A stretch of 47,372 bases of DNA from Acidimicrobiales bacterium (GTDB taxonomy: Bacteria > Actinomycetota > Acidimicrobiia > Acidimicrobiales > JAKAVM01). The position numbers and the translations under genes were made by a program. How positions within the stretch are numbered: position 1 is the stretch's first letter; each line of letters begins with the position of its first letter. The stretch covers positions 47,627 through 94,998 of the forward strand of contig DAIDHF010000006.1 of assembly GCA_027452005.1 (NCBI GenBank), in the 5' to 3' direction. Positions 25,034-34,263 of this stretch are shown piece by piece. Below the pieces are notes generated by a model. It did not search any database and was not told the origin of the DNA. It saw only the letters and a list, made by a program, of their open reading frames with translations.

Positions 25034-26361
25034 GTTCCTATATCTCTTCCCAGAGGATTCGCCAGGCCCTAGAGGTTGCCAGACCCGTAGTCGCGGGTCG
25101 GGTCTGTAAGATGGTCGGCCTGGCAATTGAGGTAGAAGGGATCCAGGCCGCGGTCGGCGACGAGGTCAGGATCTTACCCCCAGGGGCGCAACCAATTAGC
25201 GGGGAGGTCGTCTCGGTTTCTGGGAACCGGGTCTCGTGCATGCCTTACGGTGACCTTGCCGGGGTGAAGTTTGGGACCCCGGTTCAAGGTCTCGGCAGGC
25301 CACCCACGATCAAGGTAGGCAACTCTCTCTTGGGTCGAGTCCTGGACGGACTTGGAAACCCCATCGACGGGAAAGGCCTCGGTGGAGACTTGGTCCAGGT
25401 CGACATGGCCTCAGACTCGCCCCATCCGCTCAATAGAGACCTCATAGAGACCCAACTCGCCTTTGGGATTCGCTCTTTGGACACCCTGGTCCCGTGTGGC
25501 CGCGGGCAGAGGATCGGGATTTTCTCGGGTTCAGGGGTTGGAAAGTCGACCTTACTGTCGATGGTCGCCCGGGGAACCTCCGCGGCCGTGTCCGTCTTGG
25601 CTCTCGTGGGCGAGCGAGGCCGTGAGGTCTCAGAGTTTGTCAAGCGGGACCTCGGAGACGAGGGTCTGGCTCGCTCGGTGGTCGTGGTGGCCACCTCTGA
25701 CGAACCCGCCCTGGTTAGAATTAGGGCCGCCTTTACGGCCACCCGGATTGCCGAGTGGTATCGAGACCAAGGTCTAGACGTGGTCTTGATGATGGACAGC
25801 CTTACCAGGTTCGCCATGGCCCAACGAGAGGTCGGCCTGTCGGCTGGCGAGCCCCCGGCAACCAAGGGGTATCCGCCTTCAGTTTTCTCGCTCCTCCCCA
25901 AGCTCCTAGAGCGTGCCGGGTCCTCAGAAAAGGGGAGCATAACCGGAATCTACACGGTCTTGGTAGAAGGCGATGACATGAACGAGCCCATTGCCGACGC
26001 GGCCCGGTCTATGTTGGATGGACACGTGGTCTTGTCTCGTCAGCTGGCCACCTCGGGACACTTCCCGGCTGTCGACGTCTTAGAGTCCATCTCACGACTT
26101 GAGACCGCCGTAATCCACGCGGACCGGCGCAAGATGTCGGTTGAACTTCGAAGGATCATGTCTGCCTATCGGGACGCCAAAGATCTAGTGGAGATAGGGG
26201 CCTATGTGTCAGGTAGCAACCCCTTAGTTGATCGGGCCCTGGGTATGAAGGATTTTATTGACGCCTTTTTGCGCCAGGGTGTGCACGAGTGCGCAGATCT
26301 TGAAGAGTCCTGGGCCTGTCTGGCGGCCCTTGTTGGATCCCCCGAGTTGGCGGTGGCATGA
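25030..26361 (+). CDS. fliI: Flagellum-specific ATPase FliI
   Basis: Hexameric ATPase related to the F1 beta subunit that energises flagellar export. Walker A GSGVGKST is at residues 167-174 and Walker B around VVLMMDSLTRFAMAQREVGL. PPATKGYPPSVFSLLPKLLE and TVLVEGDDMNEPIADAARSM are typical. 443 aa. GTG start in a GTGA overlap with fliH; fliJ starts in an ATGA overlap at the end. Confidence 0.95.
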   Translation: MSSYISSQRIRQALEVARPVVAGRVCKMVGLAIEVEGIQAAVGDEVRILPPGAQPISGEVVSVSGNRVSCMPYGDLAGVKFGTPVQGLGRPPTIKVGNSLLGRVLDGLGNPIDGKGLGGDLVQVDMASDSPHPLNRDLIETQLAFGIRSLDTLVPCGRGQRIGIFSGSGVGKSTLLSMVARGTSAAVSVLALVGERGREVSEFVKRDLGDEGLARSVVVVATSDEPALVRIRAAFTATRIAEWYRDQGLDVVLMMDSLTRFAMAQREVGLSAGEPPATKGYPPSVFSLLPKLLERAGSSEKGSITGIYTVLVEGDDMNEPIADAARSMLDGHVVLSRQLATSGHFPAVDVLESISRLETAVIHADRRKMSVELRRIMSAYRDAKDLVEIGAYVSGSNPLVDRALGMKDFIDAFLRQGVHECADLEESWACLAALVGSPELAVA

Positions 26362-26813
26362 TAAGAAAGTCGAAACGCTTAGATACCGTGCTTAGGGTGA
26401 GGAAGATCCACGAGGACTTAGCCGGTCAGTATCTGGCCTTGGCCAACAAGGGCGTCGTCCTGGCGATAAAGGAAAAAGACAACCGGGTAGCTCACTACAA
26501 CAGCCTGTCCTTCAACCACCCTGAGCAGTCCCAGGAGGAGTTCTTGCGTGAGCGCCAGACCCTACAGATTGCGGCAGACTCAATTGGATACTCCCAAAAG
26601 GCTCTTCTCCAAGCCCAGGCAGTCCAGGAGCAGAGAAGGACCTACTACGTCCAAGCTCGAAAGAACGTCAAGATTATTGAAAAGCTAAAAGAGCGTCGAG
26701 TTGAAGATGAGCAACGGGTCCAAGAACTAGAGCTGGTAAAGACCATCGACGATATCTCCTCTACCCGTTGGATCGGCGCACGAGATAATAGTTATTCAGA
26801 GGAACTCCAATGA
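26358..26813 (+). CDS. fliJ: Flagellar export protein FliJ-like
   Basis: 151 aa, almost wholly predicted alpha-helical coiled-coil and highly charged, beginning MIRKSKRLDTVLRVRKIHED. FliJ inserts into the FliI ring as a central stalk. Sequence identity in this family is low; the call rests on length, coiled-coil character and position directly after fliI. Both ends are ATGA overlaps. Confidence 0.75.
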   Translation: MIRKSKRLDTVLRVRKIHEDLAGQYLALANKGVVLAIKEKDNRVAHYNSLSFNHPEQSQEEFLRERQTLQIAADSIGYSQKALLQAQAVQEQRRTYYVQARKNVKIIEKLKERRVEDEQRVQELELVKTIDDISSTRWIGARDNSYSEELQ

Positions 26814-27895
26814 CCGACCTGGTTTCATCGGTTCAGTCACAGGTCTCGGCAATTACCAACGAGGCCTCATCGATTCAAGAGATGGCCTCCCAGGCGGCTG
26901 CCGACCCGATGGCCTTTGTCCAGGCCCTCATGACAGCCCAGTCAATTCAGGGGGCCGGGACATCTGGTGGGATCATGGGGTCATCTCAGGGTCCTGGCTA
27001 CGGCGGTGGAGTAACCGGAGGAGACGTGGTAAACACTGCTGAAAAGTATCTCGGGGTCCCCTACGTTTACGGGGGAGAGAGTACGTCGGGCTTTGACTGT
27101 TCGGGACTCGTCCAAAAAGTGTTTGCAGATCTCGGGGTCTCGCTACCACGTGGCTCAGATGCCCAGTCCCAGGTTGGTACCCCGGTGGCCTCAATAGCCC
27201 AGGCCCAACCCGGGGACCTGTTGTTTTTCAACTCCGAGGGTGACCCAACCGGACATGTCGGGATATACGTTGGAAACGGGATGATGATAGACGCTCCCCA
27301 TACCGGGGCCTCAGTCCAGATCGAGCCGGTCTGGAGTTCCCTGACCGCGATAAGACAGGTAGTTCCACCATCAATCTCCGAGTCGGCTCAAAACGGGTAC
27401 TACGACACGGCCTTGACCGTACAGGTCCCCGGGGTTGGAACCGAAAGCTCTCAGAGTTCCCTCGGGCTGGTCCCCACGGGACTGCCCGCCGGCCAGGGTG
27501 GTTCGGCTAGTGTGCCTGCGAATTTTGTACCCATGTTCATGTCGGCGGCAACCACCTACGGGGTGTCTCCCCAGTTGCTCTCGGCCGTGGCCCAGGTCGA
27601 GTCCGGGTTCAACCCGAATGCGGTCAGTTCTGCTGGAGCCGAGGGGATCATGCAGCTCATGCCGTCCACCGCCCAGAGTCTCGGGGTCAACCCGTTCGAT
27701 CCCCAGCAGGCCATTAACGGGGCCGCCCAGATGCTGTCTGGGTTGATTGCCAAGTACGGATCAGTTCCGGTTGCCCTGGCCGCGTATAACGCCGGTCCCG
27801 GGGCCGTCGACCAGTATGGCGGGATACCCCCGTATCCCGAGACTCAGGCCTACGTGGATCAGGTCATGTCCCTCATGGGAGGTTCGGCCACGTGA
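26810..27895 (+). CDS. Bifunctional NlpC/P60 peptidase and lytic transglycosylase, flagellar cell-wall remodelling
   Basis: Two cell-wall hydrolases in one chain. Residues about 68-175 are NlpC/P60, with catalytic Cys97 in SGFDCSGLVQKVFADLG and the His in GHVGIYVGNGMMIDAPH. Residues about 235-355 are an SLT lytic transglycosylase, with catalytic Glu264 in LSAVAQVESGFNP, then AEGIMQLMPSTAQ and ALAAYNAGPGAV. The N-terminal 60 residues lack a normal signal peptide, so export through the flagellar system, as for FlgJ, is likely. It probably opens the wall for the rod. ATG overlaps the fliJ stop. Confidence 0.88.
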   Translation: MTDLVSSVQSQVSAITNEASSIQEMASQAAADPMAFVQALMTAQSIQGAGTSGGIMGSSQGPGYGGGVTGGDVVNTAEKYLGVPYVYGGESTSGFDCSGLVQKVFADLGVSLPRGSDAQSQVGTPVASIAQAQPGDLLFFNSEGDPTGHVGIYVGNGMMIDAPHTGASVQIEPVWSSLTAIRQVVPPSISESAQNGYYDTALTVQVPGVGTESSQSSLGLVPTGLPAGQGGSASVPANFVPMFMSAATTYGVSPQLLSAVAQVESGFNPNAVSSAGAEGIMQLMPSTAQSLGVNPFDPQQAINGAAQMLSGLIAKYGSVPVALAAYNAGPGAVDQYGGIPPYPETQAYVDQVMSLMGGSAT

Positions 27896-27941
27896 CCTGG
27901 ATGACTTTGAACAACCCGATAAATCCTGAACGGAGGACTCA

Positions 27942-30017
27942 GTGTCACTAGGTGCCCTAGCCGGATCCGACTCGCTTATTGGGGTTCAACCAGCAGATAC
28001 CTCCTCGTCACAGGTCTCCTCAAGTGCCCAGGTGGGGCTACTAGGTGATCTGGCCCAAATCGACCAGGGTGACCTCAACGTTCAGGCCTCTAGCCTGGAC
28101 GGCACTTCGTCGCTCTCCCAGCCCAACTTTCAGAGTCTTCTTGAAAACTCATCGGCCATGTATCATCCGACCCAGAACCCAGACACGTCGGCCCAAGGTG
28201 GGGCAACCACCACGTCAGATCCGGGATCTGGCCAGGTACAGAACAAACACGACAACCAGGATTCAAGTTCAAATCCGGCAAGCCTTGTCGGTGGTGGTCA
28301 AGTGATCTTTTCTTCCCCGACCCAAAGCACGACTACTTCAGGTCCGGGGAGTTCTCAGTCCAATAGTCCCCCCGAGACCAACCAGGTCCAAGCCCCGAGT
28401 TCCACGGGCCAGGTTGGTTCTTCCAATCAGACCGATACCACGACCAACTCCCAGGCAACCGGCGGATCCACGAACCAGATGGGGACCAGTGACCAGGCTA
28501 GTGTCCTCAACAAGACCGACCAATCCGTGGGAGGCGAGCCGACGCTTCAGGCCCATTCGAGCAACTCGCCTGACCAGCCAGTGTTGAATAAAACCACCAC
28601 CTCGGTGCCAGTCGGCGGTCCTTCAAACAAACAAGCCTCCGGGGTGGCATCTGATGTCCAGGTCACGCCTCTCGTCAAGGCACAACTTTTGGCCCCCACA
28701 GAAGCGACTTTGAGCGACTCAAAGGCTCAGTCGACTCCAGTACTGCCAAGGCAGGTCGTTCCCGGACCGACTCCAGCTAAGGTTGGGCCAAGTCTAGGAA
28801 AGCAAGTTGCCAGTTCCGTCTCGTCTACCCAGACACCTCAAGTCGACACCCCAGACCCTATAGTTTCGGTCATTCTTTCAAGGCCTCAAATCTCCCAACC
28901 TGGCAGTCCTTCCACGACGACGGTTGCAGGCAAGACCAACCCGGGACAGCCTGCAACTACAGTGCGACCGGTTCCTCTAGGGGTGCAAGGTGAATCCCAA
29001 TCCAACCCGGGGCAAGCTCAAGGAAAGTCCGGCGGAGCCGAGTTAGCAAACAACCCACCAGTTTCGGTCTCGGATAAATCAACTACCCAGGCGACCCCCC
29101 AACTTGCCCAGCCTGGGCTGAAAAGTAGTATCGAGAATGTTCAGGCCAATCAAGGAAATTCCGGCCAAAGTGGATCTGGGAGTCAGCCCGTATCTGGTCA
29201 GACAAAGGTCGCAGGTGGCCAGCAAGGCAGCCCCGGCGAGTTCACTAGGGCGATCTCGACACCAGCTAGTCAGGTCAAAGCTGGAAACCCCGGACCTAAC
29301 CAGAGCGGTGTTCAGCTCCAGGCCACCCAGGTCTCGAGTCAGTCACGTGTTGATCTAAACTCGGATCAGGTGTCCAGTCAAGGTACCACGCAGTCCGTTG
29401 TCCTTACACCCACGGGTGGATCGGCTCGACAGGACAGTGGGGTCAAGCCAGACCTGTCATCGGCCTCCAACGGTCAACTCGTGAGCCAGGCAAGTGCCGG
29501 TTCTCCTACTCAGCCTGTTGTTGGACAAGACTTTGTCGGGATCTTAGCCGGGGCCACGGCCTCGATTGCCCCGGGTATGTCAAACCTACAACCTACCGGG
29601 GTCATCCAGGCTGGCCCTGCAATGGCCGACCAGCTGGTCTCGGTGCTAACTCCCATGACAAGTGGCCCGGCAGGTACGCATTCGATCGTTCTCCAACTCC
29701 AACCGGACGGGTTGGGCCTAATTCGAGCCTCGGTTGTAACGTCCCCGGGGTCTGTCACCATTCATATAACCGCCCAGACAGAGGCTGGTTATGAGGCCCT
29801 GAACAGTACCCTTGACAACCTACAGTCGTCACTGTCAAGCTTTGCCGGATTTGGAGCCTCGGTTACGGTGTCCCACCAAGACAACCCCGACAACCTGTCA
29901 GGCTCGAAAAAAGGTACCCAAAATGGACCTGACGCGTTGGGCGTCGCGTCGGTTGAAGAGCCCGACCAGGTAGTTTCAGTTAGTACCACCCACAATAATG
30001 TTGATATTGAGTTATAG
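27942..30017 (+). CDS. fliK: Flagellar hook-length control protein FliK
   Basis: 691 aa; residues 1 to about 520 are low-complexity Ser/Gln/Pro/Thr/Gly sequence, as expected of a molecular ruler. The conserved FliK C-terminal domain lies near residues 560-650: HSIVLQLQPDGLGLIRASVV, then SVTIHITAQTEAGYEALNST and LDNLQSSLSSFAGFGASVTV. It measures hook length and switches export specificity through FlhB. GTG start with GGAGG 8 nt before. Its position before flgD and flgE is standard. Confidence 0.85.
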   Translation: MSLGALAGSDSLIGVQPADTSSSQVSSSAQVGLLGDLAQIDQGDLNVQASSLDGTSSLSQPNFQSLLENSSAMYHPTQNPDTSAQGGATTTSDPGSGQVQNKHDNQDSSSNPASLVGGGQVIFSSPTQSTTTSGPGSSQSNSPPETNQVQAPSSTGQVGSSNQTDTTTNSQATGGSTNQMGTSDQASVLNKTDQSVGGEPTLQAHSSNSPDQPVLNKTTTSVPVGGPSNKQASGVASDVQVTPLVKAQLLAPTEATLSDSKAQSTPVLPRQVVPGPTPAKVGPSLGKQVASSVSSTQTPQVDTPDPIVSVILSRPQISQPGSPSTTTVAGKTNPGQPATTVRPVPLGVQGESQSNPGQAQGKSGGAELANNPPVSVSDKSTTQATPQLAQPGLKSSIENVQANQGNSGQSGSGSQPVSGQTKVAGGQQGSPGEFTRAISTPASQVKAGNPGPNQSGVQLQATQVSSQSRVDLNSDQVSSQGTTQSVVLTPTGGSARQDSGVKPDLSSASNGQLVSQASAGSPTQPVVGQDFVGILAGATASIAPGMSNLQPTGVIQAGPAMADQLVSVLTPMTSGPAGTHSIVLQLQPDGLGLIRASVVTSPGSVTIHITAQTEAGYEALNSTLDNLQSSLSSFAGFGASVTVSHQDNPDNLSGSKKGTQNGPDALGVASVEEPDQVVSVSTTHNNVDIEL

Positions 30018-30034
30018 AGAAAGGTAGCCCGGAA

Positions 30035-30466
30035 ATGTCGTATATAAATCCACTGTCAGGTTCAGGAAGTTCAGGGGGTACATCGGGGTCTTCGTCCATC
30101 TCGAACACGAACCCCCTGGCGAGTCTGGCTGACAACTCTCAGGCCTTCCTCCAACTACTTGTTGCCCAGCTCAAGTATCAGAACCCAATGAGCCCGGTCT
30201 CCGGGACGGCGTTTTTGACCCAGACGGCCACGATGACCGAGGCCTCTGAGATTACCCAGATGGTCCAGACTCTCAACTCTGACCTCTCGGCTAATCAGAC
30301 CTCGGCGGCCACGTCCATGATTGGCAGGACCGTTACCGCCAACGTGAAAGGTTCAAGTCCAATTACAGGCACGGTAAGTTCGGTCTCAATAGACCCGACT
30401 AATGGGCCGATGTTGAACATATCAGGACAGTCAGTTCCGCTATCTGCGGTGACCCAGGTGCAGTGA
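30035..30466 (+). CDS. flgD: Flagellar hook capping protein FlgD
   Basis: Scaffold for hook assembly. The N-terminal FlgD motif FLQLLVAQLKYQNPMSPVSG is at residues 38-57, followed by FLTQTATMTEASEITQMVQT. The C-terminal part is short, giving a compact 143-aa form lacking most of the tudor/FN3-like domains seen in E. coli FlgD. The TGA overlaps an ATG of a 7-codon frame. Confidence 0.9.
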   Translation: MSYINPLSGSGSSGGTSGSSSISNTNPLASLADNSQAFLQLLVAQLKYQNPMSPVSGTAFLTQTATMTEASEITQMVQTLNSDLSANQTSAATSMIGRTVTANVKGSSPITGTVSSVSIDPTNGPMLNISGQSVPLSAVTQVQ

Positions 30467-30492
30467 TGGAGGTGAGCCTAGTCACATAATTT

Positions 30493-30557
30493 CGCCTAAG
30501 AAATGTACAAGACCAGATATCTGGTCAAGCGCTTCCCCCAAGACACGGATTTAGGCG
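30493..30557 (+). promoter_or_regulatory. Candidate folded element upstream of flgE
   Basis: Outer stem CGCCTAA (30493-30499) pairs with TTAGGCG (30551-30557). Inside lie a perfect 16-nt palindrome GACCAGATATCTGGTC (30511-30526) and AAGCGCTT (30527-30534). The 164-nt gap here is the largest in the operon, and GGAGG for flgE lies downstream near 30620. It could be an RNA leader, a processing site or a protein-binding site; no known class is matched. Confidence 0.45.
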
Positions 30558-30630
30558 GAAAGCAGATAGTTAAGTAACAGCTTCAAGAATTTAGTAAATT
30601 TACAAAGAATCACTCTTAAGGAGGTTCAAA

Positions 30631-31938
30631 ATGGACAGATCACTACTCTCGGCAGTATCTGGGATTGACGCCAACCAGACCTGGCTGGACGTTATTGGAA
30701 ACAACATTGCAAACGCAAACACGACCGGATTCAAGCAGGACAACATCACTTTCGATGCCCTGCTTTCTCAGGAGATCTCAGGAGCCACAGCACCTAACGG
30801 GGTTGGTCTAGGTGGAGTGAATGGGGTAGAGGTAGGTACGGGCGTAGAGACTGCCGCCATTACCCCTGACCAGTCGGAGGGAAGTCTCCAGCAGACCGGG
30901 AACCCGACGGACGTGGCAATCAACGGGAACGGCTTTTTGGCAGTCAACAATCAAGGAAGTATTGCCTATACCCGTGACGGCACGATGTCCTTTGATGCCA
31001 ACGGAAACCTGGTAACTCCAACCGGTGGTCTGATCCAGGGTTGGCAGGCCAACGCGGCTGGAGTGATAAACACGAGTGCTCCAATTGGTAAGGTACAGAT
31101 TCCGGTTGGTCTGGCAATTGCTCCACTAAACACGGCAAACGTGAACCTGGGAGGAAACCTACCTGCCGGTGCTGCAGCGGGTACCGTTGAGACCTCAACT
31201 GTGAATGTCTATGATACCCAAGGCAACGCGATTCCTCTGACTATAACTTATACAATGACCGCAACTCCTGACCAGTGGTCGGTATCCGCGACTACCGAGA
31301 AAGCTACTGGCGGTACTCAAACCTTACTTGCAGGAACCTTAACCTTCGCCGGCACTGGTCAGCTGACCAACATTGCCCTTACAACCGGAACTCCAGCTGC
31401 AGCGACTCCGGGTGTCAACGGCGTTATTGTTACGACAACTGCAGCCCCAGCAGACGCGGTTGCCGGAGCCACGTTCAACGGTTTCAATATCAACTTCCCG
31501 GCCACGGCATTGGGCCAAAACAACGTAACCCAGTATGCGGGAGCCGATTCAATACAGGCCCTTAGCCAAGACGGGTATGCCTCAGGTTCCCTTGCTTCAA
31601 TTACCGTGGGTCAGACCGGTATTGTTACAGGTGGATTTACAAACGGACAGTCACTCAGTCTGGGTCAGGTTGCCCTGGCAACTTTCTCCAACCCGTCAGG
31701 ACTAAATCAGATCGGACAGAACTACTGGGGTGCAACTCCCAACTCTGGGTTGGCCCTTATCAACACCCCAGGATCTGGTGGAGCTGGAACCCTCACCGGT
31801 GGAGCTCTCGAGGCGTCCAACGTCCAGATGAGTACCCAGCTGACTAACCTCATTGTGGCCCAGACTTCCTATCAGGCAAATACCCGGGTTGTAACCACGA
31901 ATGCCACCGTGTTGAACTCGTTGATACAGATGGCCTAA
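30631..31938 (+). CDS. flgE: Flagellar hook protein FlgE
   Basis: Main hook subunit, exported by the flagellar system. N-terminal MDRSLLSAVSGIDANQTWLD then VIGNNIANANTTGFKQDNI; FlgE/F/G core DVAINGNGFLAVNNQGSIAY; C-terminal GALEASNVQMSTQLTNLIVA then QTSYQANTRVVTTNATVLNS. 435 aa is in the usual range. ATG with a strong AAGGAGG. No flgF or flgG paralogue is next to it. Confidence 0.95.
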   Translation: MDRSLLSAVSGIDANQTWLDVIGNNIANANTTGFKQDNITFDALLSQEISGATAPNGVGLGGVNGVEVGTGVETAAITPDQSEGSLQQTGNPTDVAINGNGFLAVNNQGSIAYTRDGTMSFDANGNLVTPTGGLIQGWQANAAGVINTSAPIGKVQIPVGLAIAPLNTANVNLGGNLPAGAAAGTVETSTVNVYDTQGNAIPLTITYTMTATPDQWSVSATTEKATGGTQTLLAGTLTFAGTGQLTNIALTTGTPAAATPGVNGVIVTTTAAPADAVAGATFNGFNINFPATALGQNNVTQYAGADSIQALSQDGYASGSLASITVGQTGIVTGGFTNGQSLSLGQVALATFSNPSGLNQIGQNYWGATPNSGLALINTPGSGGAGTLTGGALEASNVQMSTQLTNLIVAQTSYQANTRVVTTNATVLNSLIQMA

Positions 31939-31950
31939 CAAGACCTTCTG

Positions 31951-32310
31951 GTGATTTTGCTGACGAGACTGAACGGTGAGAGGTTTGCGTTGAACGTTGA
32001 CCTGATCGAGAGGGCCGAGACTACCCCCGATACCGTTATCAGGACTGTCGAGGGTAGTAACTATGTCGTAACCGAGACCATAGAGGAGGTGATTGAAAAA
32101 GTGATTGACTTCAAGGCGGCGGTAATTAATCGTGCCGATGCTGTTGGCAGTCACGATCAATTTCCTCCCACGGGGTCAAGAGACCTCGGGCAAGCAGGTC
32201 GTGATGGACAATCGGGACAGACAAAAAAGGGAGATATAAATCGAAATTCAAGTGATCGGCTTCACTTGGTACCCGATACCCCCGATGGAGAGTCTGACGG
32301 AAATGAATAA
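31951..32310 (+). CDS. flbD: FlbD-type flagellar protein with extended tail
   Basis: Residues 1-60 match the FlbD family (ILLTRLNGERFALNVDLIER, TPDTVIRTVEGSNYVVTETI). It is commonly placed before motA in Gram-positive-type flagellar operons; its function is poorly known. About 55 further residues are hydrophilic and of low complexity, longer than the usual 70-80 aa family length. GTG start, 12 nt after flgE. Confidence 0.85.
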   Translation: MILLTRLNGERFALNVDLIERAETTPDTVIRTVEGSNYVVTETIEEVIEKVIDFKAAVINRADAVGSHDQFPPTGSRDLGQAGRDGQSGQTKKGDINRNSSDRLHLVPDTPDGESDGNE

Positions 32311-32370
32311 CCAACTGGAAGGAGAAACGTTGAAACAGGATGTTCCAACGCGAACACGCAAGGAGATACA

Positions 32371-33177
32371 TTGCTAGTTAGCAGGTTCGACCGGGCCACT
32401 GCCATATTTGGCGGAGTTGCAATTTTTGTAGTCCTGGCCTCAATGATTACTGACGGGACCAATCCCCTAGCCCTTCTCAAGCCAGCCCCGATCATCTTGG
32501 TATTTGGTGGATCAATATGTGCGGCCACGGCCTCCAGTTATACCCGGGTTCTAAAGAACGTCCCAACGGTGTTTCGCTTTGCGCTAAAAGCCCCGGACGA
32601 GACCCCGGACGAGACCATTGTCCAGATGGTCCGTCTTGCGGAAATAGCCCGACGCGAAGGACTCTTGGCACTCGATCGCGAGGGTGGGTCAATTGAGAAC
32701 GAGTTCTTCAAGAAGGGCATCGAGATGACTGTTGACGGGATTGACCCCGAGGAGATCAGGTCACTACTGGAGAGCGAGATCGACTCGTTGCGCGAGCGCC
32801 ACAAGGACGGGGCCAATTTCTTTATGGACATGGGCGGTTATGCACCAACCCTGGGAATCATAGGAACCGTTATTGGACTCATTGCCGTCCTGTCCAACCT
32901 TACCGATGTTGCCAAGCTTGGGCCGTCGGTCGCATCAGCATTCGTGGCAACCCTCTGGGGAATCTTGTCGGCCAACCTGTTCTGGTTGCCCATTGGAAAC
33001 AAGCTCAAGAAGATTAGCGATACCGAGGTAACCAACATGCAACTCATGCTGGATGGAATCTTGGCCATACAAGCCGGGGCAAGCCCCAGGCGGATAGAGG
33101 CCAAACTTCTCACCTACGTCAGACCGGCCGACCGAGACGCCATCTCAACGGCCAAGGGAAGCGATAAGGCGGCCTAA
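32371..33177 (+). CDS. motA: Flagellar motor stator protein MotA
   Basis: Four membrane segments. The first pair lies at residues 10-50 (AIFGGVAIFVVLASMI and APIILVFGGSICAATASSY). Between the pairs is the cytoplasmic loop with charged helices that touches FliG. The third and fourth helices hold YAPTLGIIGTVIGLIAVLSN, with the conserved proline, and LWGILSANLFWLPIGNKLKK. 268 aa. TTG start with AAGGAG 7 nt upstream. Ion-coupling proton channel with MotB. Confidence 0.93.
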   Translation: MLVSRFDRATAIFGGVAIFVVLASMITDGTNPLALLKPAPIILVFGGSICAATASSYTRVLKNVPTVFRFALKAPDETPDETIVQMVRLAEIARREGLLALDREGGSIENEFFKKGIEMTVDGIDPEEIRSLLESEIDSLRERHKDGANFFMDMGGYAPTLGIIGTVIGLIAVLSNLTDVAKLGPSVASAFVATLWGILSANLFWLPIGNKLKKISDTEVTNMQLMLDGILAIQAGASPRRIEAKLLTYVRPADRDAISTAKGSDKAA

Positions 33178-33212
33178 TGCGACCTGGCTTTACCGAGGAG
33201 AGGCATCACTAG
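33177..33212 (+). other. Mini-ORF (11 aa) between motA and motB
   Basis: ATG shares a base with the motA stop (TAATG) and encodes MRPGFTEERHH; its TAG directly abuts the motB GTG. Candidate coupling frame. It also contains the motB ribosome binding site GAGGAGAGG. Confidence 0.25.
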
Positions 33213-34259
33213 GTGGCCGGATCGCGCTCAAAGCACGAGTCGGAAGGTGAGATGATGGAGTCTGCCGGGATGATGCGCTGGCTGCTCACTTATGCTGACA
33301 TGATCACGTTGCTATTGATCTTGTTTGTGATCTTGTATGCCATCTCGACAATTAGCCCGAAGAAGTTTCAGAGCTTTGAGAAGGGAATAGTCCCGGCCGT
33401 GTCTCCCGGATCAAACCCCCTGGAGAAGGGGTCCCTTAGCCTCTTGAAGAATCCCAGCGTCCTGTTCCACCTGGGGGCCCAGTCTATCTCGGCCATGACG
33501 CTTGCCACTAACACAATTCAAGGCACCCCTCTGCAGGCTGTAACCGCGGCAACCTCCTCTCAGCTGGCCCAGCTCATAGAACAGGCCCTACAAAAGGCTG
33601 GTTTAGCCCAGTATGCCTCGGTTGAGGTCACCCCGCAGGGTACCGTGGTCGAGATTCTCGCCACGACCTCATTTGCTTCCTACTCGGCTCAACTAAACGG
33701 GGTGGGTCAAGCCATTGTGGACACCGTGGCCGGGGTGATCTCGGGGATCCCCAACGACATGCTGATCGGGGGCTACACCGACAACAACCCGGTAGTGTGT
33801 ACCCCCAACCCCATTAGCTGTCCATACAATAACAACTTCTCCCTCTCGGCCGCCCGGGCTTCGTCGGTTGTCACCCGGCTACTCACGGTAGACACCATTG
33901 GAAGCCAACGCCTGTTTGGATGGTTCGCTGGTCCCAACGACCCGGTAGCAGCAAACGACAACTCCAACGGGATTGCGATACCCGCGAACCAGGCCCTGAA
34001 TCGCCGGGTCGATATTGAGGTCCTGAATGCCTCGGCAAATGGCCAGGTAACCGGACCAACGGGTCCCGGATCTTCTGCGAACAGTCCAACGGCGGTGGCT
34101 CCACCGGTAATCTCCGGGACGGCCCCAAATGCGGCTGGATCGGGCACCACGGGCACACCAAGCTCCCCGTCGGTGATCTCACAAAATGGAGTAGCCGTTC
34201 CCAAGCTACAGGTGGGAAACTCTAGCTCAGCTCAAAACAACGCCACAGGAGGGCACTAG
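33213..34259 (+). CDS. motB: Flagellar motor stator protein MotB
   Basis: Anchored stator subunit. One membrane helix at residues 22-43 carries the essential proton-binding Asp29 in LLTYADMITLLLILFVILYA. An OmpA-like peptidoglycan-binding domain (about residues 150-275) has MLIGGYTDNNPV and FSLSAARASSVVTRLL, interrupted by a short Cys-containing loop (VCTPNPISCPY). The tail of 70 residues is Pro/Gly/Ser-rich. GTG start; the fliL start follows after 4 nt. Confidence 0.92.
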   Translation: MAGSRSKHESEGEMMESAGMMRWLLTYADMITLLLILFVILYAISTISPKKFQSFEKGIVPAVSPGSNPLEKGSLSLLKNPSVLFHLGAQSISAMTLATNTIQGTPLQAVTAATSSQLAQLIEQALQKAGLAQYASVEVTPQGTVVEILATTSFASYSAQLNGVGQAIVDTVAGVISGIPNDMLIGGYTDNNPVVCTPNPISCPYNNNFSLSAARASSVVTRLLTVDTIGSQRLFGWFAGPNDPVAANDNSNGIAIPANQALNRRVDIEVLNASANGQVTGPTGPGSSANSPTAVAPPVISGTAPNAAGSGTTGTPSSPSVISQNGVAVPKLQVGNSSSAQNNATGGH

Positions 34260-34263
34260 TAAG

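Noticed and set aside
25284-25940. 218-codon open frame opposite fliI.
   Set aside because: Antisense shadow of a conserved ATPase gene; low-complexity Arg/Ser/Pro product.
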